Assembly (NCBI GenBank): GCA_017390125.1
Contig: JAFPCT010000143.1
Span: forward strand, 1-8,393
DNA length: 8,393 nt
Source of the DNA: Treponema sp.
Lineage (GTDB): Bacteria; Spirochaetota; Spirochaetia; Treponematales; Treponemataceae
Direction: 5' to 3'
The notes below the pieces were generated by a model. That model was not told the origin of the DNA and ran no database searches. It saw only the letters and a program-made list of their open reading frames with translations. Positions 1 through 5,681 of this stretch are shown here, one piece after another (position 1 is the first letter of the stretch; each line of letters opens with the position of its first letter). A program made the position numbers and the translations under genes.

Positions 1-140
1 AAGATTACCTAAGGTTAGCTTATTTCTAGTCGCCTGATCCTTTTGACCTCACGACCGGTACAAACCTTTTTGTTTCGTCTTTCTTTCCTTCCCTAAACTG
101 TCAAACAACTTGCTGAACCGCCGTACTGTCGTGCGACGGT
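1..140 (-). other. 5' leader of a stable RNA transcript, probably rRNA operon; runs off left edge
   Basis: This stretch lies directly downstream of the strong promoter at 176-148 and is read leftward out of the window. The predicted transcript begins at about 141-140. Its first 24 nt can fold into a hairpin, pairing 134-140 with 117-123 (7 bp, one G-U) around a 10-nt loop. A boxA-like motif follows at 110-99, then a purine-rich run at about 98-75. No convincing start codon with a ribosome binding site was found. A near-consensus promoter, an immediate 5' hairpin, boxA-like sequence and absence of a coding start fit a 16S rRNA leader or another structured RNA. No rRNA, tRNA, RNase P or tmRNA core sequence is inside the window, so the identity is inferred. 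Confidence 0.4.
99..110 (-). promoter_or_regulatory. boxA-like antitermination motif in the leader
   Basis: On the minus strand this reads AGTTGTTTGACA. It matches 9 of 12 positions of the Bacillus-type rRNA boxA (TGTTCTTTGAAA) and lies about 30 nt after the predicted transcription start, a plausible place for NusB/NusE-dependent antitermination. Such matches occur by chance in AT-rich DNA, so this only supports the stable-RNA reading. Confidence 0.3.
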
Positions 141-147
141 GATAAAG

Positions 148-176
148 AATATATACTCACTTGAAAAAAGTGTCAA
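148..176 (-). promoter_or_regulatory. Strong sigma-70-type promoter firing leftward
   Basis: The minus strand shows a perfect -35 TTGACA (176-171), a 17-bp spacer and a -10 TATATT (153-148, 5 of 6). Upstream DNA (177-260) is about 21% GC with T and A tracts, a possible UP-element. The start would be near 141-140, exactly at the base of the leader hairpin. It is one of the two best promoter matches in the window, as expected for rRNA or another abundant RNA. Confidence 0.72.
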
Positions 177-267
177 TCGTAAATTTCATTTTTTTTATAT
201 TTTTATCACTTTTCCTTGTATCTATTGGTATTGCAAGAAAATAAATTATTTTCTAAATACATGGTTA

Positions 268-432
268 GACGCGCTTCCTGACCCGCGGACGCCGGCGAAA
301 AGCAAACTGGTTATATTCATAGGAATCAGCCTGCGCCGGATGGCAAGGGGCGCGGAGCGCGTGCCGAAGGTACTGAGGCACCGACCGTGAGAGTAGCCCT
401 GAACAGCCGGTTTGCGGACGGGTTTCGCCCGC
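268..432. other. GC-rich, hairpin-rich intergenic block of unknown function
   Basis: By hand count 271-430 is about 64% GC, whereas 141-260 is about 21%, and both boundaries are abrupt. Several stems are visible: 292-297 with 334-339 (CCGGCG/CGCCGG) enclosing 307-312 with 324-329; 342-345 plus 351-354 with 358-365 (5-nt bulge, GAG loop); and 414-419 with 427-432. Short open frames cross it on both strands but have no ribosome binding site and no recognisable domain. An A8 run (T8 on the minus strand, 435-442) abuts the block. It lies between the pgsA stop and the leftward stable-RNA promoter. It could be a dispersed structured repeat, a non-coding RNA, a pgsA 3' UTR or a remnant of transferred DNA. 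The sequence alone does not give the strand or function. Confidence 0.55.
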
Positions 433-445
433 ATAAAAAAAACGA

Positions 446-1060
446 TCAGGATTCTTTTGAAGAGAAAAGTTTTGAAAATGTAATGATGTAATCTGAAAAT
501 GAAAGATAACTGAGGAGAACGCAGATTACGAACATAACGACAAGTATCGTGCGAATCAGGGGCTCATAAGATGAAATCTGTTCTGAAAGTCCCAGACGAT
601 GAAGGGACTCAAGGGCGAGCATTATGAAACCTGAGGAAATATAGAATACTGTCTTGAATTTTCCGCCTTTTCGTGCAGCGATAGCTGTTCCTTTTGAAAC
701 GGCTACCATGCGGAGAAAATTCATTGAAAATTCGCGGTAAAGGATGAGGATGAACAGAGCAATCGGCATATAGCCTTCTCCAGTTACGGATGCCTGCGCA
801 CATATAAAAAGCGTAAGGTTGAGCATTACGTCTGCGAATGGATCAAACAGTTTGCCGAAATCACTTACTTCATTGCTCTTGCGGGCATAATGTCCGTCCC
901 AGTAGTCTGTAAGCTGAGCGACAGCCAGCAAAGGAATCATTACAATAGCCGAAATTTTTGCAACCAGCGGATTACCGAGCCAGACAGGCACGAAATAAAG
1001 AATAAAAAAGAATGGTGCAAAAAGAACTCTTGCCAATGTAAATTTGTTTGAAGTTTTCAT
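446..1060 (-). CDS. pgsA: CDP-diacylglycerol--glycerol-3-phosphate 3-phosphatidyltransferase (PgsA)
   Basis: This is a 204-residue integral membrane enzyme of the CDP-alcohol phosphatidyltransferase family. The full signature D-G-x2-A-R-x8-G-x3-D-x3-D is present at residues 55-77 (D55, G56, A59, R60, G69, D73, D77), preceded by D52, so the metal-binding active site is intact. Hydrophobic segments lie at about 12-28, 33-50, 78-100, 140-155 and 172-190. The expected reaction joins CDP-diacylglycerol and glycerol-3-phosphate into phosphatidylglycerol phosphate, releasing CMP. Length fits PgsA, but the family also contains synthases for other head groups, so the exact substrate is less certain. 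The start is ATG; the best ribosome binding site (AAGGAA) is rather far upstream, about 15 nt. It follows the cytidylate-kinase-like gene by 44 bp in the same direction, probably on one transcript. No hairpin terminator directly follows the stop. Confidence 0.85.
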   Translation of the reverse strand: MKTSNKFTLARVLFAPFFFILYFVPVWLGNPLVAKISAIVMIPLLAVAQLTDYWDGHYARKSNEVSDFGKLFDPFADVMLNLTLFICAQASVTGEGYMPIALFILILYREFSMNFLRMVAVSKGTAIAARKGGKFKTVFYISSGFIMLALESLHRLGLSEQISSYEPLIRTILVVMFVICVLLSYLSFSDYIITFSKLFSSKES

Positions 1061-1104
1061 AGTAGTTTCAGTATTTCCTTTTCCCTCATAAAAGTCAATT
1101 CTTA

Positions 1105-1926
1105 CTAAAATCTTGCTTTAAAATCCTGAACCACACTGATCGAGGAAGTGACGTTGTACTCCGGAAGCTCAACGGCACTTATTTTCAAAGCCCTTTCTAC
1201 AAGAACAGAAGAATCTGCCACTCCCTGAAGGATAAGATTCTTTCCGTCGATTACGGCACGAAGAAATTCTATGTTCAGCTTGTATTCAAAAATCAATTTG
1301 TTTACAAGATGCTGGCATTTTATAAGCTCATCAAGCCGGGCTTTTCCAGCTTCCTCTTTTTCAGGAGTTATAACAGAGTCCTTTATCTGGGCAATTGCTG
1401 ATGCCGCCATGTTCTCATCAAGGATTCCTGTATTCAGGACCATAAGGAAATGTGACGGGTCATCTATTTCCGCATTGAAAAAACTCTTATGAAATCCTCT
1501 GCGGTTGTTGTCGCTTTCTGTTATTCGCTGAAGCGCCTGTTTTTCGTTCCAGTCAAACTCCTTCATAAGACGCTTCATTCGAATCTCGTCGTTTGCCACA
1601 AACCTGAGGGAGATGAGGTTCGGCAGGCTTTCCAGGATGAGGCAAGAGCCGCGGCCGATGAGGATGCAGTCTCCTTCCGAAGCGGCGTCTAATACGGCTG
1701 TCTGAAGATAGTTGAGATATTCATCACGGTATTTTACAAGGGAAGCGAAAAAACCAGGTTTCTTTTCGTCATACTTCTTGAGTTTTTCTGCAGGGAAACC
1801 ATAGTCTACGATTCGTTTTTCCAAATCATGACGAGTAACGAATTTATACCCTGTTCTTTCTGAGATTGCCTTTGAAATTTCGTCACCAAGGGACGCAACC
1901 TGTCTTGAAATTGCAATTATTGCCAT
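1105..1926 (-). CDS. Cytidylate kinase-like family protein with BON-like C-terminal region
   Basis: This 273-residue protein starts with a nucleotide-kinase-like fold of the Cytidylate_kin_2 type. Visible family marks are the N-terminal ISRQ strand and a degenerate phosphate-binding loop (residues 6-17). Also present are IGRGS (90-94), an arginine-rich lid region (R116 to R143), the FHKSFF segment (145-150) and VLNTG (163-167). The loop lacks a canonical Walker A lysine, so CMP phosphorylation is not assured. Residues about 205-270 resemble a BON domain: beta-alpha-beta pattern, central LQGVAD, then an ERA helix. Such domains often bind membranes or ligands. Translation starts at ATG with a perfect AGGAGG 6 nt upstream. 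The gene has its own promoter (1983-2011) and is followed 44 bp later by pgsA, which produces CMP, a sensible context for a CMP-handling enzyme. Confidence 0.8.
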   Translation of the reverse strand: MAIIAISRQVASLGDEISKAISERTGYKFVTRHDLEKRIVDYGFPAEKLKKYDEKKPGFFASLVKYRDEYLNYLQTAVLDAASEGDCILIGRGSCLILESLPNLISLRFVANDEIRMKRLMKEFDWNEKQALQRITESDNNRRGFHKSFFNAEIDDPSHFLMVLNTGILDENMAASAIAQIKDSVITPEKEEAGKARLDELIKCQHLVNKLIFEYKLNIEFLRAVIDGKNLILQGVADSSVLVERALKISAVELPEYNVTSSISVVQDFKARF

Positions 1927-1982
1927 ATATAGCCTCCTGAAAAAAAGTGTATATTTTTAAATAATGATTTTTTACTATCCTT

Positions 1983-2011
1983 ATCATAATTCCGAAAAAA
2001 AGATATGTCAA
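1983..2011 (-). promoter_or_regulatory. Promoter of the cytidylate-kinase-like/pgsA operon
   Basis: On the minus strand a perfect -35 TTGACA (2011-2006), a 17-bp spacer and a -10 TATGAT (1988-1983, 5 of 6) predict a start near 1976 and a leader of about 50 nt before the ATG at 1926. The first two bases of the -35 box are also the last bases of the T9 tract of the upstream terminator. Confidence 0.72.
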
Positions 2012-2040
2012 AAAAAAAGCGCAGGATTTTACCTGCGCCT
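2010..2040 (-). terminator. Intrinsic terminator after the LysM gene
   Basis: Just 6 nt past the LysM stop, the minus strand has a 7-bp perfect GC-rich stem (2032-2038 with 2019-2025, GCGCAGG/CCTGCGC) and a 6-nt loop. It is followed by nine T residues (2018-2010). The stem can extend by a G-U and an A-U pair. This is a textbook Rho-independent terminator for the lipoprotein/LysM operon. Confidence 0.93.
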
Positions 2041-2046
2041 TTGCAA

Positions 2047-2745
2047 CTACTCTTTTGAAGAGCCGTAAGCTTCGTATTTCTTTGAAGGACTGTAAACGCC
2101 TTCCCGGTACTCACCTGTAAGACTAGGAATCTTCATTTTCATTCCCGGTTTGATGAGGTTAGGATCTTCCGGCTTTGGCATGGCGTTTTTGTTTGCCTGG
2201 TACAAGTTTTCCCAAAGCAGAGGATTGTTGTAAACGTAAGGACGGCCGGAAATATTCCAGTAACAGTCCTTTGTTTCTGCCCACGGGCGGACGATATAAA
2301 ATTCCGGAAGAGGAGCTACTTCATAAACGCCGTCAAGCGAAGCCAGAGACTGCTTTGCGTAATCAATGGCAGCGGCAAAATCTTCCTTGTTGTAGGCAGT
2401 CTGAGCGTTTTCAAAAGATTCCTTTGCGGCAGAATATGCCATAGGGAAAGTCTTGTCCGCATGAATGCTTTCTGCCCAGGTAAGTCTGTTCTGAGCAAGC
2501 TTCATCTGCTTGTCTGCATTGTAGCGTGCCATCATCATGTCGATGTAGGCGCGGGAAAGCTCTGCGTTTTCTGCAGCTTTCTTTGAATATTCAACGGCAT
2601 CGTCGTACTGACCTGCGTCAAAAGCGACCTGAGCCTTTTTATTGTATTCGTCTGCTAATTTCTGATATGTGTTGTTCTTGTAGCTGACCGCATAAACTGA
2701 AGCAGCTGCAACAAAAGCAAGTGCAAAAAGAACGGCTTTTTTCAT
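2047..2745 (-). CDS. Secreted LysM-domain protein with TPR-like helical region
   Basis: The 232-residue product has a signal peptide (KK, hydrophobic core 4-16, cleavage probably after VYA at 17-19), so it should act outside the cytoplasm. Residues about 26-62 resemble a single TPR hairpin and about 85-138 form Ala-rich helices. A LysM peptidoglycan-binding domain spans about 149-206: it starts YIVRP, contains a WENLYQAN segment and ends with NLIKPGMKMKIP, the usual LysM finish. It starts at ATG in a TAATG junction with the upstream lipoprotein stop (1-nt overlap). A perfect AGGAGG lies 7 nt before it inside the lipoprotein's last codons, so the two are translationally coupled. An intrinsic terminator follows. 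The likely role is envelope organisation through peptidoglycan binding; no catalytic residues are seen, and I cannot name a characterised orthologue. Confidence 0.85.
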   Translation of the reverse strand: MKKAVLFALAFVAAASVYAVSYKNNTYQKLADEYNKKAQVAFDAGQYDDAVEYSKKAAENAELSRAYIDMMMARYNADKQMKLAQNRLTWAESIHADKTFPMAYSAAKESFENAQTAYNKEDFAAAIDYAKQSLASLDGVYEVAPLPEFYIVRPWAETKDCYWNISGRPYVYNNPLLWENLYQANKNAMPKPEDPNLIKPGMKMKIPSLTGEYREGVYSPSKKYEAYGSSKE

Positions 2746-3632
2746 TATTCGGCCTCCTCTTCAGAAGAATCAGTTTCTTCAATCTGTTCAGGGATATCAG
2801 CTTCCAGTGTTTCTGGGGCTGCATATTCATCTTCCTCAAGCAGAACTGCATCTTCTGCCTCGATACCTTCAACCGCTTCTTCAAGAGGTTTTTCCTGGTC
2901 GGCATTAAGGGCATAGTTTTCTGCAGCCTCTACCTTTGCTCTTGCCTCGTCAATGGCCTTCTGAGCCTGTGCACGGCGTTCTGAAACTGAGCTGTAAAGT
3001 GTCTTGAACTGAGTCTCTGCGGCAATGTAGTGGTTGAGCGCTGACTCAGGATTCTGCATTGCGTAATTTGTATCGCCGGCTTTGAATTCTTCAACGGCCT
3101 TATTGTACGGTTCTTTTGCAGCGGCTCCGGCCTTTACAGAATCAGCATCTTTCTTTGCGGCAAATGCTTTTGCCCGGGCTTCTTTTGCAAGCTGTTTGTA
3201 AGCTTTCTGAAGAACGTTTCTGAACTTTCCTTCAGCATCTTCCGCAAGCTTAAGGAGCTCTTCTCCGCTCAAATCGGAATCCTTCTGGTTTTCAAATTCT
3301 GCAAGAGAACTGCTTCCGCTGTCGTATTCTGACTGGCTGTAAGGAGCAAAACCGTTCTCATCGATTTTTGCCTTTGCTTCCAGAGCTTTCTTGTACAAAT
3401 CAAGAGCGGCATTGCGTGCATCTTCTGCTGCCTTTCGTTTAGCCTCTTCATCTTCTTCGTTGTTCTGCTCAACTACAACAGGCTGCTCTTCTTCCTGAAC
3501 AGTCTCATTTTCAACAGGAGATTCTGCCTGTGGCTGAGGGGCAGGTGTTTCTACCTTTGGCTTTGATGCGCAGGATGCAAAAACAACCGGAATGGCTGCC
3601 GCGCACAAAAAAGCAATTCTACTTTTTTTCAA
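2745..3632 (-). CDS. Putative coiled-coil envelope lipoprotein
   Basis: The 295-residue product begins MKKSR with a hydrophobic stretch and a lipobox-like FASC with Cys21 as lipidation site. This is the relaxed lipobox often seen in spirochetes. Residues about 27-65 are a Pro/Glu-rich, very acidic linker. About 63-245 is Ala/Lys/Glu-rich helix with coiled-coil character and two similar segments (about 70-120 and 150-215) reminiscent of DUF4398-type repeats. The last 50 residues are again strongly acidic. The start codon is TTG; no ATG-encoded Met occurs before mid-protein, and GGAGGT sits 7 nt upstream. It is the first gene of an operon with the LysM protein, whose helical region looks related. 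The pair may tether a membrane to the cell wall. The family is not recognised and there are no catalytic motifs. Confidence 0.82.
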   Translation of the reverse strand: MKKSRIAFLCAAAIPVVFASCASKPKVETPAPQPQAESPVENETVQEEEQPVVVEQNNEEDEEAKRKAAEDARNAALDLYKKALEAKAKIDENGFAPYSQSEYDSGSSSLAEFENQKDSDLSGEELLKLAEDAEGKFRNVLQKAYKQLAKEARAKAFAAKKDADSVKAGAAAKEPYNKAVEEFKAGDTNYAMQNPESALNHYIAAETQFKTLYSSVSERRAQAQKAIDEARAKVEAAENYALNADQEKPLEEAVEGIEAEDAVLLEEDEYAAPETLEADIPEQIEETDSSEEEAE

Positions 3633-3639
3633 AATATCG

Positions 3640-3645
3640 ACCTCC
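3640..3645 (-). promoter_or_regulatory. Shine-Dalgarno that fixes a TTG start
   Basis: GGAGGT on the minus strand ends 7 nt before the TTG at 3632-3630. Because the signal peptide directly follows that TTG and no alternative ATG is available, this site decides the unusual start codon of the lipoprotein gene. Confidence 0.85.
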
Positions 3646-3661
3646 GTTTTGAATTACAATA

Positions 3662-3690
3662 ATTCTACTGCAAAAAAAACCAATCATCAA
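3662..3690 (-). promoter_or_regulatory. Promoter of the lipoprotein/LysM operon
   Basis: The minus strand shows -35 TTGATG (3690-3685, 4 of 6), a 17-bp spacer and -10 TAGAAT (3667-3662, 5 of 6). The start would be near 3655, giving a leader of about 23 nt that includes the GGAGGT site. A/T tracts at 3713-3730 lie upstream and may act as an UP-element or bend. Confidence 0.6.
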
Positions 3691-3748
3691 TAGAACAAAA
3701 ACTCAGGTATGTAAAAAAAAATCAAAAAAACAAAGGGAAATTAAAAGG

Positions 3749-3768
3749 GATTTAATTTGATTTAATTT
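3749..3768 (+). repeat. Perfect 10-bp tandem repeat (two copies) at a promoter
   Basis: GATTTAATTT occurs twice head-to-tail (3749-3758 and 3759-3768), with a period of about one helical turn. The second copy overlaps the weak -35 region of the PC4-like gene's promoter and lies between two divergent promoters. It could be an operator for a regulator binding one DNA face, an UP-element, or simple low-complexity DNA. Confidence 0.6.
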
Positions 3769-3789
3769 ATACTTGGATTAAAATATAAT
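3761..3789 (+). promoter_or_regulatory. Promoter of the PC4/YdbC-like gene
   Basis: A perfect -10 TATAAT is at 3784-3789. At 17-bp spacing the -35 position (3761-3766) reads TTTAAT, only 3 of 6, so the promoter depends on its -10 and possibly on a factor at the adjoining tandem repeat. The start would be near 3796, giving a leader of about 30 nt with GGAGG before the ATG. Confidence 0.6.
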
Positions 3790-3825
3790 CATAAAACAGA
3801 CTCATTTATTGGGCGGAGGATTGCT

Positions 3826-4050
3826 ATGGCTGATGATTTTTCATTTGAAATCACGGAAAAAATCGCTGTTCTTTCAACCAGCAAAACAGGCTGGACCCTG
3901 GAGCTTAACAAAGTAAGCTGGGGCGGAAGACCTGCAAAATACGACCTGAGGAGCTGGGCTCCGGAACATCAGAAAATGGGCAAAGGCGTTACACTTACTG
4001 ACGAAGAGCTTAAAACCTTGAAAGCCACACTGAACGGACTGGCCGACTAA
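3826..4050 (+). CDS. PC4/YdbC-family single-stranded nucleic-acid binding protein
   Basis: This complete 74-residue protein has the pattern of bacterial YdbC-like proteins with the PC4 (transcriptional coactivator p15) fold. An N-terminal FEI strand leads to IAVLS, then GWTLELNKVSWGGRPAKYDL (22-41), RSWAPEHQKMGKG (42-54) and a C-terminal helix after LTDEEL. The basic and aromatic residues on the strands (W23, W32, R35, K38, W44) fit single-stranded DNA or RNA binding. Homologues bind single-stranded DNA as dimers, so a role in transcription, replication or repair is plausible but not shown here. ATG has GGAGG 6 nt upstream. It is the only plus-strand gene in the window and its stop overlaps the holA stop by 4 nt. 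Confidence 0.85.
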   Translation: MADDFSFEITEKIAVLSTSKTGWTLELNKVSWGGRPAKYDLRSWAPEHQKMGKGVTLTDEELKTLKATLNGLAD

Positions 4051-5057
4051 GATTCATATACAGCGCTCTGAGCACCTTTTTTAATTATAATCTCGTATAA
4101 AACTTTCTGAAGGAAAACGTCCTCCATCAGGCTGCCGGAAGAGCGGATGTTTATGTCCAGAGAGCCTAAAAGTGCAAGGATTGCCACAGTCTGCCCGGAA
4201 GTCCATATCTTTGATGCCGAGAAATACTGGTTTCTCATCTTTTTGCTGGAAAAACCGTTTATCTTCAAGTTGAAGTCGTCTGTCTTGCCTTCGGACTTAA
4301 TTTTATGCCAGAGGGAAAGCTTTCGGAAACAGGACGTAAGGCCCGCAATTATCATCACGGAAGAATTTTCTTTTGAGAGGCGGATTTTCTGAAGAATTTC
4401 CAGGGACTTTTCAAGTCTTTCCTGGGGAGAACCAGAAGGGGACGCCATTTCTGCAAAAAGCGAGAATGCGTTTTCCTCACGGCTGTGGGAAAGGACTGCG
4501 TCAACATCATCTGCGGAAACTGAATGCCCTTGTGGGAAGAGTATGAAAAAACGCGAGCATTCAGCCTTAAGGCTTGCGGTATTGTTCTCAATCATATCCA
4601 GGATGAGCTGAAGGGCGTCATCGGTTATGGAAAATCCGTTTTTCTGGAAGAATGATTTTATCCACGCAATTTTATCGCTTTCGAACATTTCCCAGAAAAC
4701 TTTTTTATTTGCAGGGGGAACGGCTTTTTCGATTTTTGAATCTACGGAAATTTCGTCTGACTGTAAGATGAGTACGTTTGTGTCTGAGGAAGATGATTCT
4801 ATCCAGCTTACAACCTGAGCCACCTCGTCCTTTTTTTTGATTGAATCCGCATTTTTAACGACTACGCATGTTGCCGAGGCAAAAAGAGACTCATTCTGAA
4901 GGACAGCAAGAAATTCTGCGGAAGAGCTTTCGTTTGCATAAAAAAGATATTCTTCTGTTTCGCCGAACTGCTTTTTGAGGGATGTCTTTATTTTTTGTAC
5001 CGCATCATTCTGTTCTCCAAGCTCCGGACCGGTGAACAGATAAACAGAAGCTGCCAT
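4047..5057 (-). CDS. holA: DNA polymerase III subunit delta (HolA)
   Basis: The 336-residue product matches the delta subunit of the clamp loader in length and layout. It has an N-terminal degenerate AAA+ domain beginning VYLFTGPELGEQ (5-16), with the typical FLAVLQNESLFASATCVVV stretch (about 49-67) and VLILQSDE (95-102). A helical linker follows, then a C-terminal collar domain from about residue 190 (ENAFSLFAEM, then the helices around LTSCFRKLSLWHKI). Delta lacks a working ATPase site and opens the beta clamp during loading, so the absence of a Walker A motif is expected. Its ATG follows the lexA stop with no gap and no clear Shine-Dalgarno, implying translation by coupling to lexA. Its 3' end overlaps the convergent PC4-like gene. 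Sequence conservation in this family is low, which limits certainty slightly. Confidence 0.85.
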   Translation of the reverse strand: MAASVYLFTGPELGEQNDAVQKIKTSLKKQFGETEEYLFYANESSSAEFLAVLQNESLFASATCVVVKNADSIKKKDEVAQVVSWIESSSSDTNVLILQSDEISVDSKIEKAVPPANKKVFWEMFESDKIAWIKSFFQKNGFSITDDALQLILDMIENNTASLKAECSRFFILFPQGHSVSADDVDAVLSHSREENAFSLFAEMASPSGSPQERLEKSLEILQKIRLSKENSSVMIIAGLTSCFRKLSLWHKIKSEGKTDDFNLKINGFSSKKMRNQYFSASKIWTSGQTVAILALLGSLDINIRSSGSLMEDVFLQKVLYEIIIKKGAQSAVYES

Positions 5058-5669
5058 TTAGTATGTTCTGACTATATTTGAAAGGATTCCGACGATGCGA
5101 ACGTCCTGACAGTAGATAGGCTGCATCGTAGGATTTTCCGGCTGAAGACGAACTCTTGAAGTTTCTTTGTAATACCTTTTGAGGGTAATTGCCTCATCAA
5201 GAACCGCAACGACAATCTGACCGTCCAAAGCTGTGTTTGCCTGCTCGACAACTGCAAGATCTCCTTCCAGAATACCGGCATCTATCATGCTTGTACCGCG
5301 GACACGGAGAGCAAAATAACTTTTTCCAGGACGGATGAACGGTTCCGTAAGGTTTACATAACCGTCAAGGTTTTCTTCGCAGAGAAGAGGTTTTCCTGCG
5401 GCAACAGTACCAAGGAGAGGAACTTTTCCAACATACAGAGCGTCCTGTTTTTTGCGCTCGTCAACAAGCACGCGGATAGAACGAGAGCGCTTCTGTTCTG
5501 TTGTTAAATAACCTTTTTTCTGAAGGGCAGCGATATGATCCTGAACGGCACGGAGAGAAATTCCAAAATGCTCACTTATCTCGCGCACAGTCGGAGGATA
5601 TACATTCTCTTCTGTGAATTCTGAAATAAAAGTCAAAACTTCTTTCTGTCTGTCTGTAATCTGTCTCAT
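5058..5669 (-). CDS. lexA: LexA repressor
   Basis: This is a 203-residue SOS repressor and self-cleaving serine protease. The N-terminal winged helix-turn-helix (about 1-70) includes PPTVREISEHFGIS (25-38) and the recognition helix RAVQDHIAALQKKGYL (40-55). The cleavage site is Ala91-Gly92 in GTVAAGKPL. The catalytic dyad is Ser127 (RGTSM) and Lys164 (ITLKR), and the AGILEGD stretch follows the serine. All parts needed for RecA-stimulated autocleavage are visible. ATG has AGGTG 5 nt upstream, in the 12-bp gap after ptsH. Lying third in a run from hprK, it has no obvious promoter of its own. A TTTGATTCAAA palindrome near the ptsH 3' end is the only operator-like sequence close by. holA follows directly. 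Confidence 0.95.
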   Translation of the reverse strand: MRQITDRQKEVLTFISEFTEENVYPPTVREISEHFGISLRAVQDHIAALQKKGYLTTEQKRSRSIRVLVDERKKQDALYVGKVPLLGTVAAGKPLLCEENLDGYVNLTEPFIRPGKSYFALRVRGTSMIDAGILEGDLAVVEQANTALDGQIVVAVLDEAITLKRYYKETSRVRLQPENPTMQPIYCQDVRIVGILSNIVRTY

Positions 5670-5681
5670 GGCAGCACCTGA

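Noticed and set aside
139..390. Plus-strand 83-codon open frame through the left intergenic region
   Set aside because: It starts at GTG with no ribosome binding site, spans a very AT-rich and then a very GC-rich stretch, has no recognisable domain, and crosses the leftward promoter. It is better seen as a chance frame.
246..434. Minus-strand 62-codon open frame inside the GC-rich block
   Set aside because: Its ATG is preceded by T8 and no Shine-Dalgarno. The Arg/Ser/Ala-rich product looks like translated GC-rich non-coding DNA, and hairpins cover most of the frame.
414..442. Hairpin plus A/T run as a terminator for pgsA
   Set aside because: On the minus strand the T8 run comes before the stem, and on the plus strand the stem is followed by A residues, so neither strand has the stem-then-T order of an intrinsic terminator.
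1062..1094. TTGACT-17-AATACT as an internal pgsA promoter
   Set aside because: The -10 matches only 4 of 6 and would place the transcript start almost on the pgsA ATG, while a strong promoter already serves the operon upstream.
2177..2195. Sigma-54-like TTGGCATGG...TTTTG on the plus strand
   Set aside because: The -12 part does not match TTGC at the correct spacing, it is inside and antisense to the LysM gene, and no gene follows it.
4060..4082. GCTC-T-GAGC followed by T6 as a plus-strand terminator for the PC4-like gene
   Set aside because: The palindrome leaves a 1-nt loop and, once opened to a realistic loop, pairs poorly. It is also holA coding sequence.
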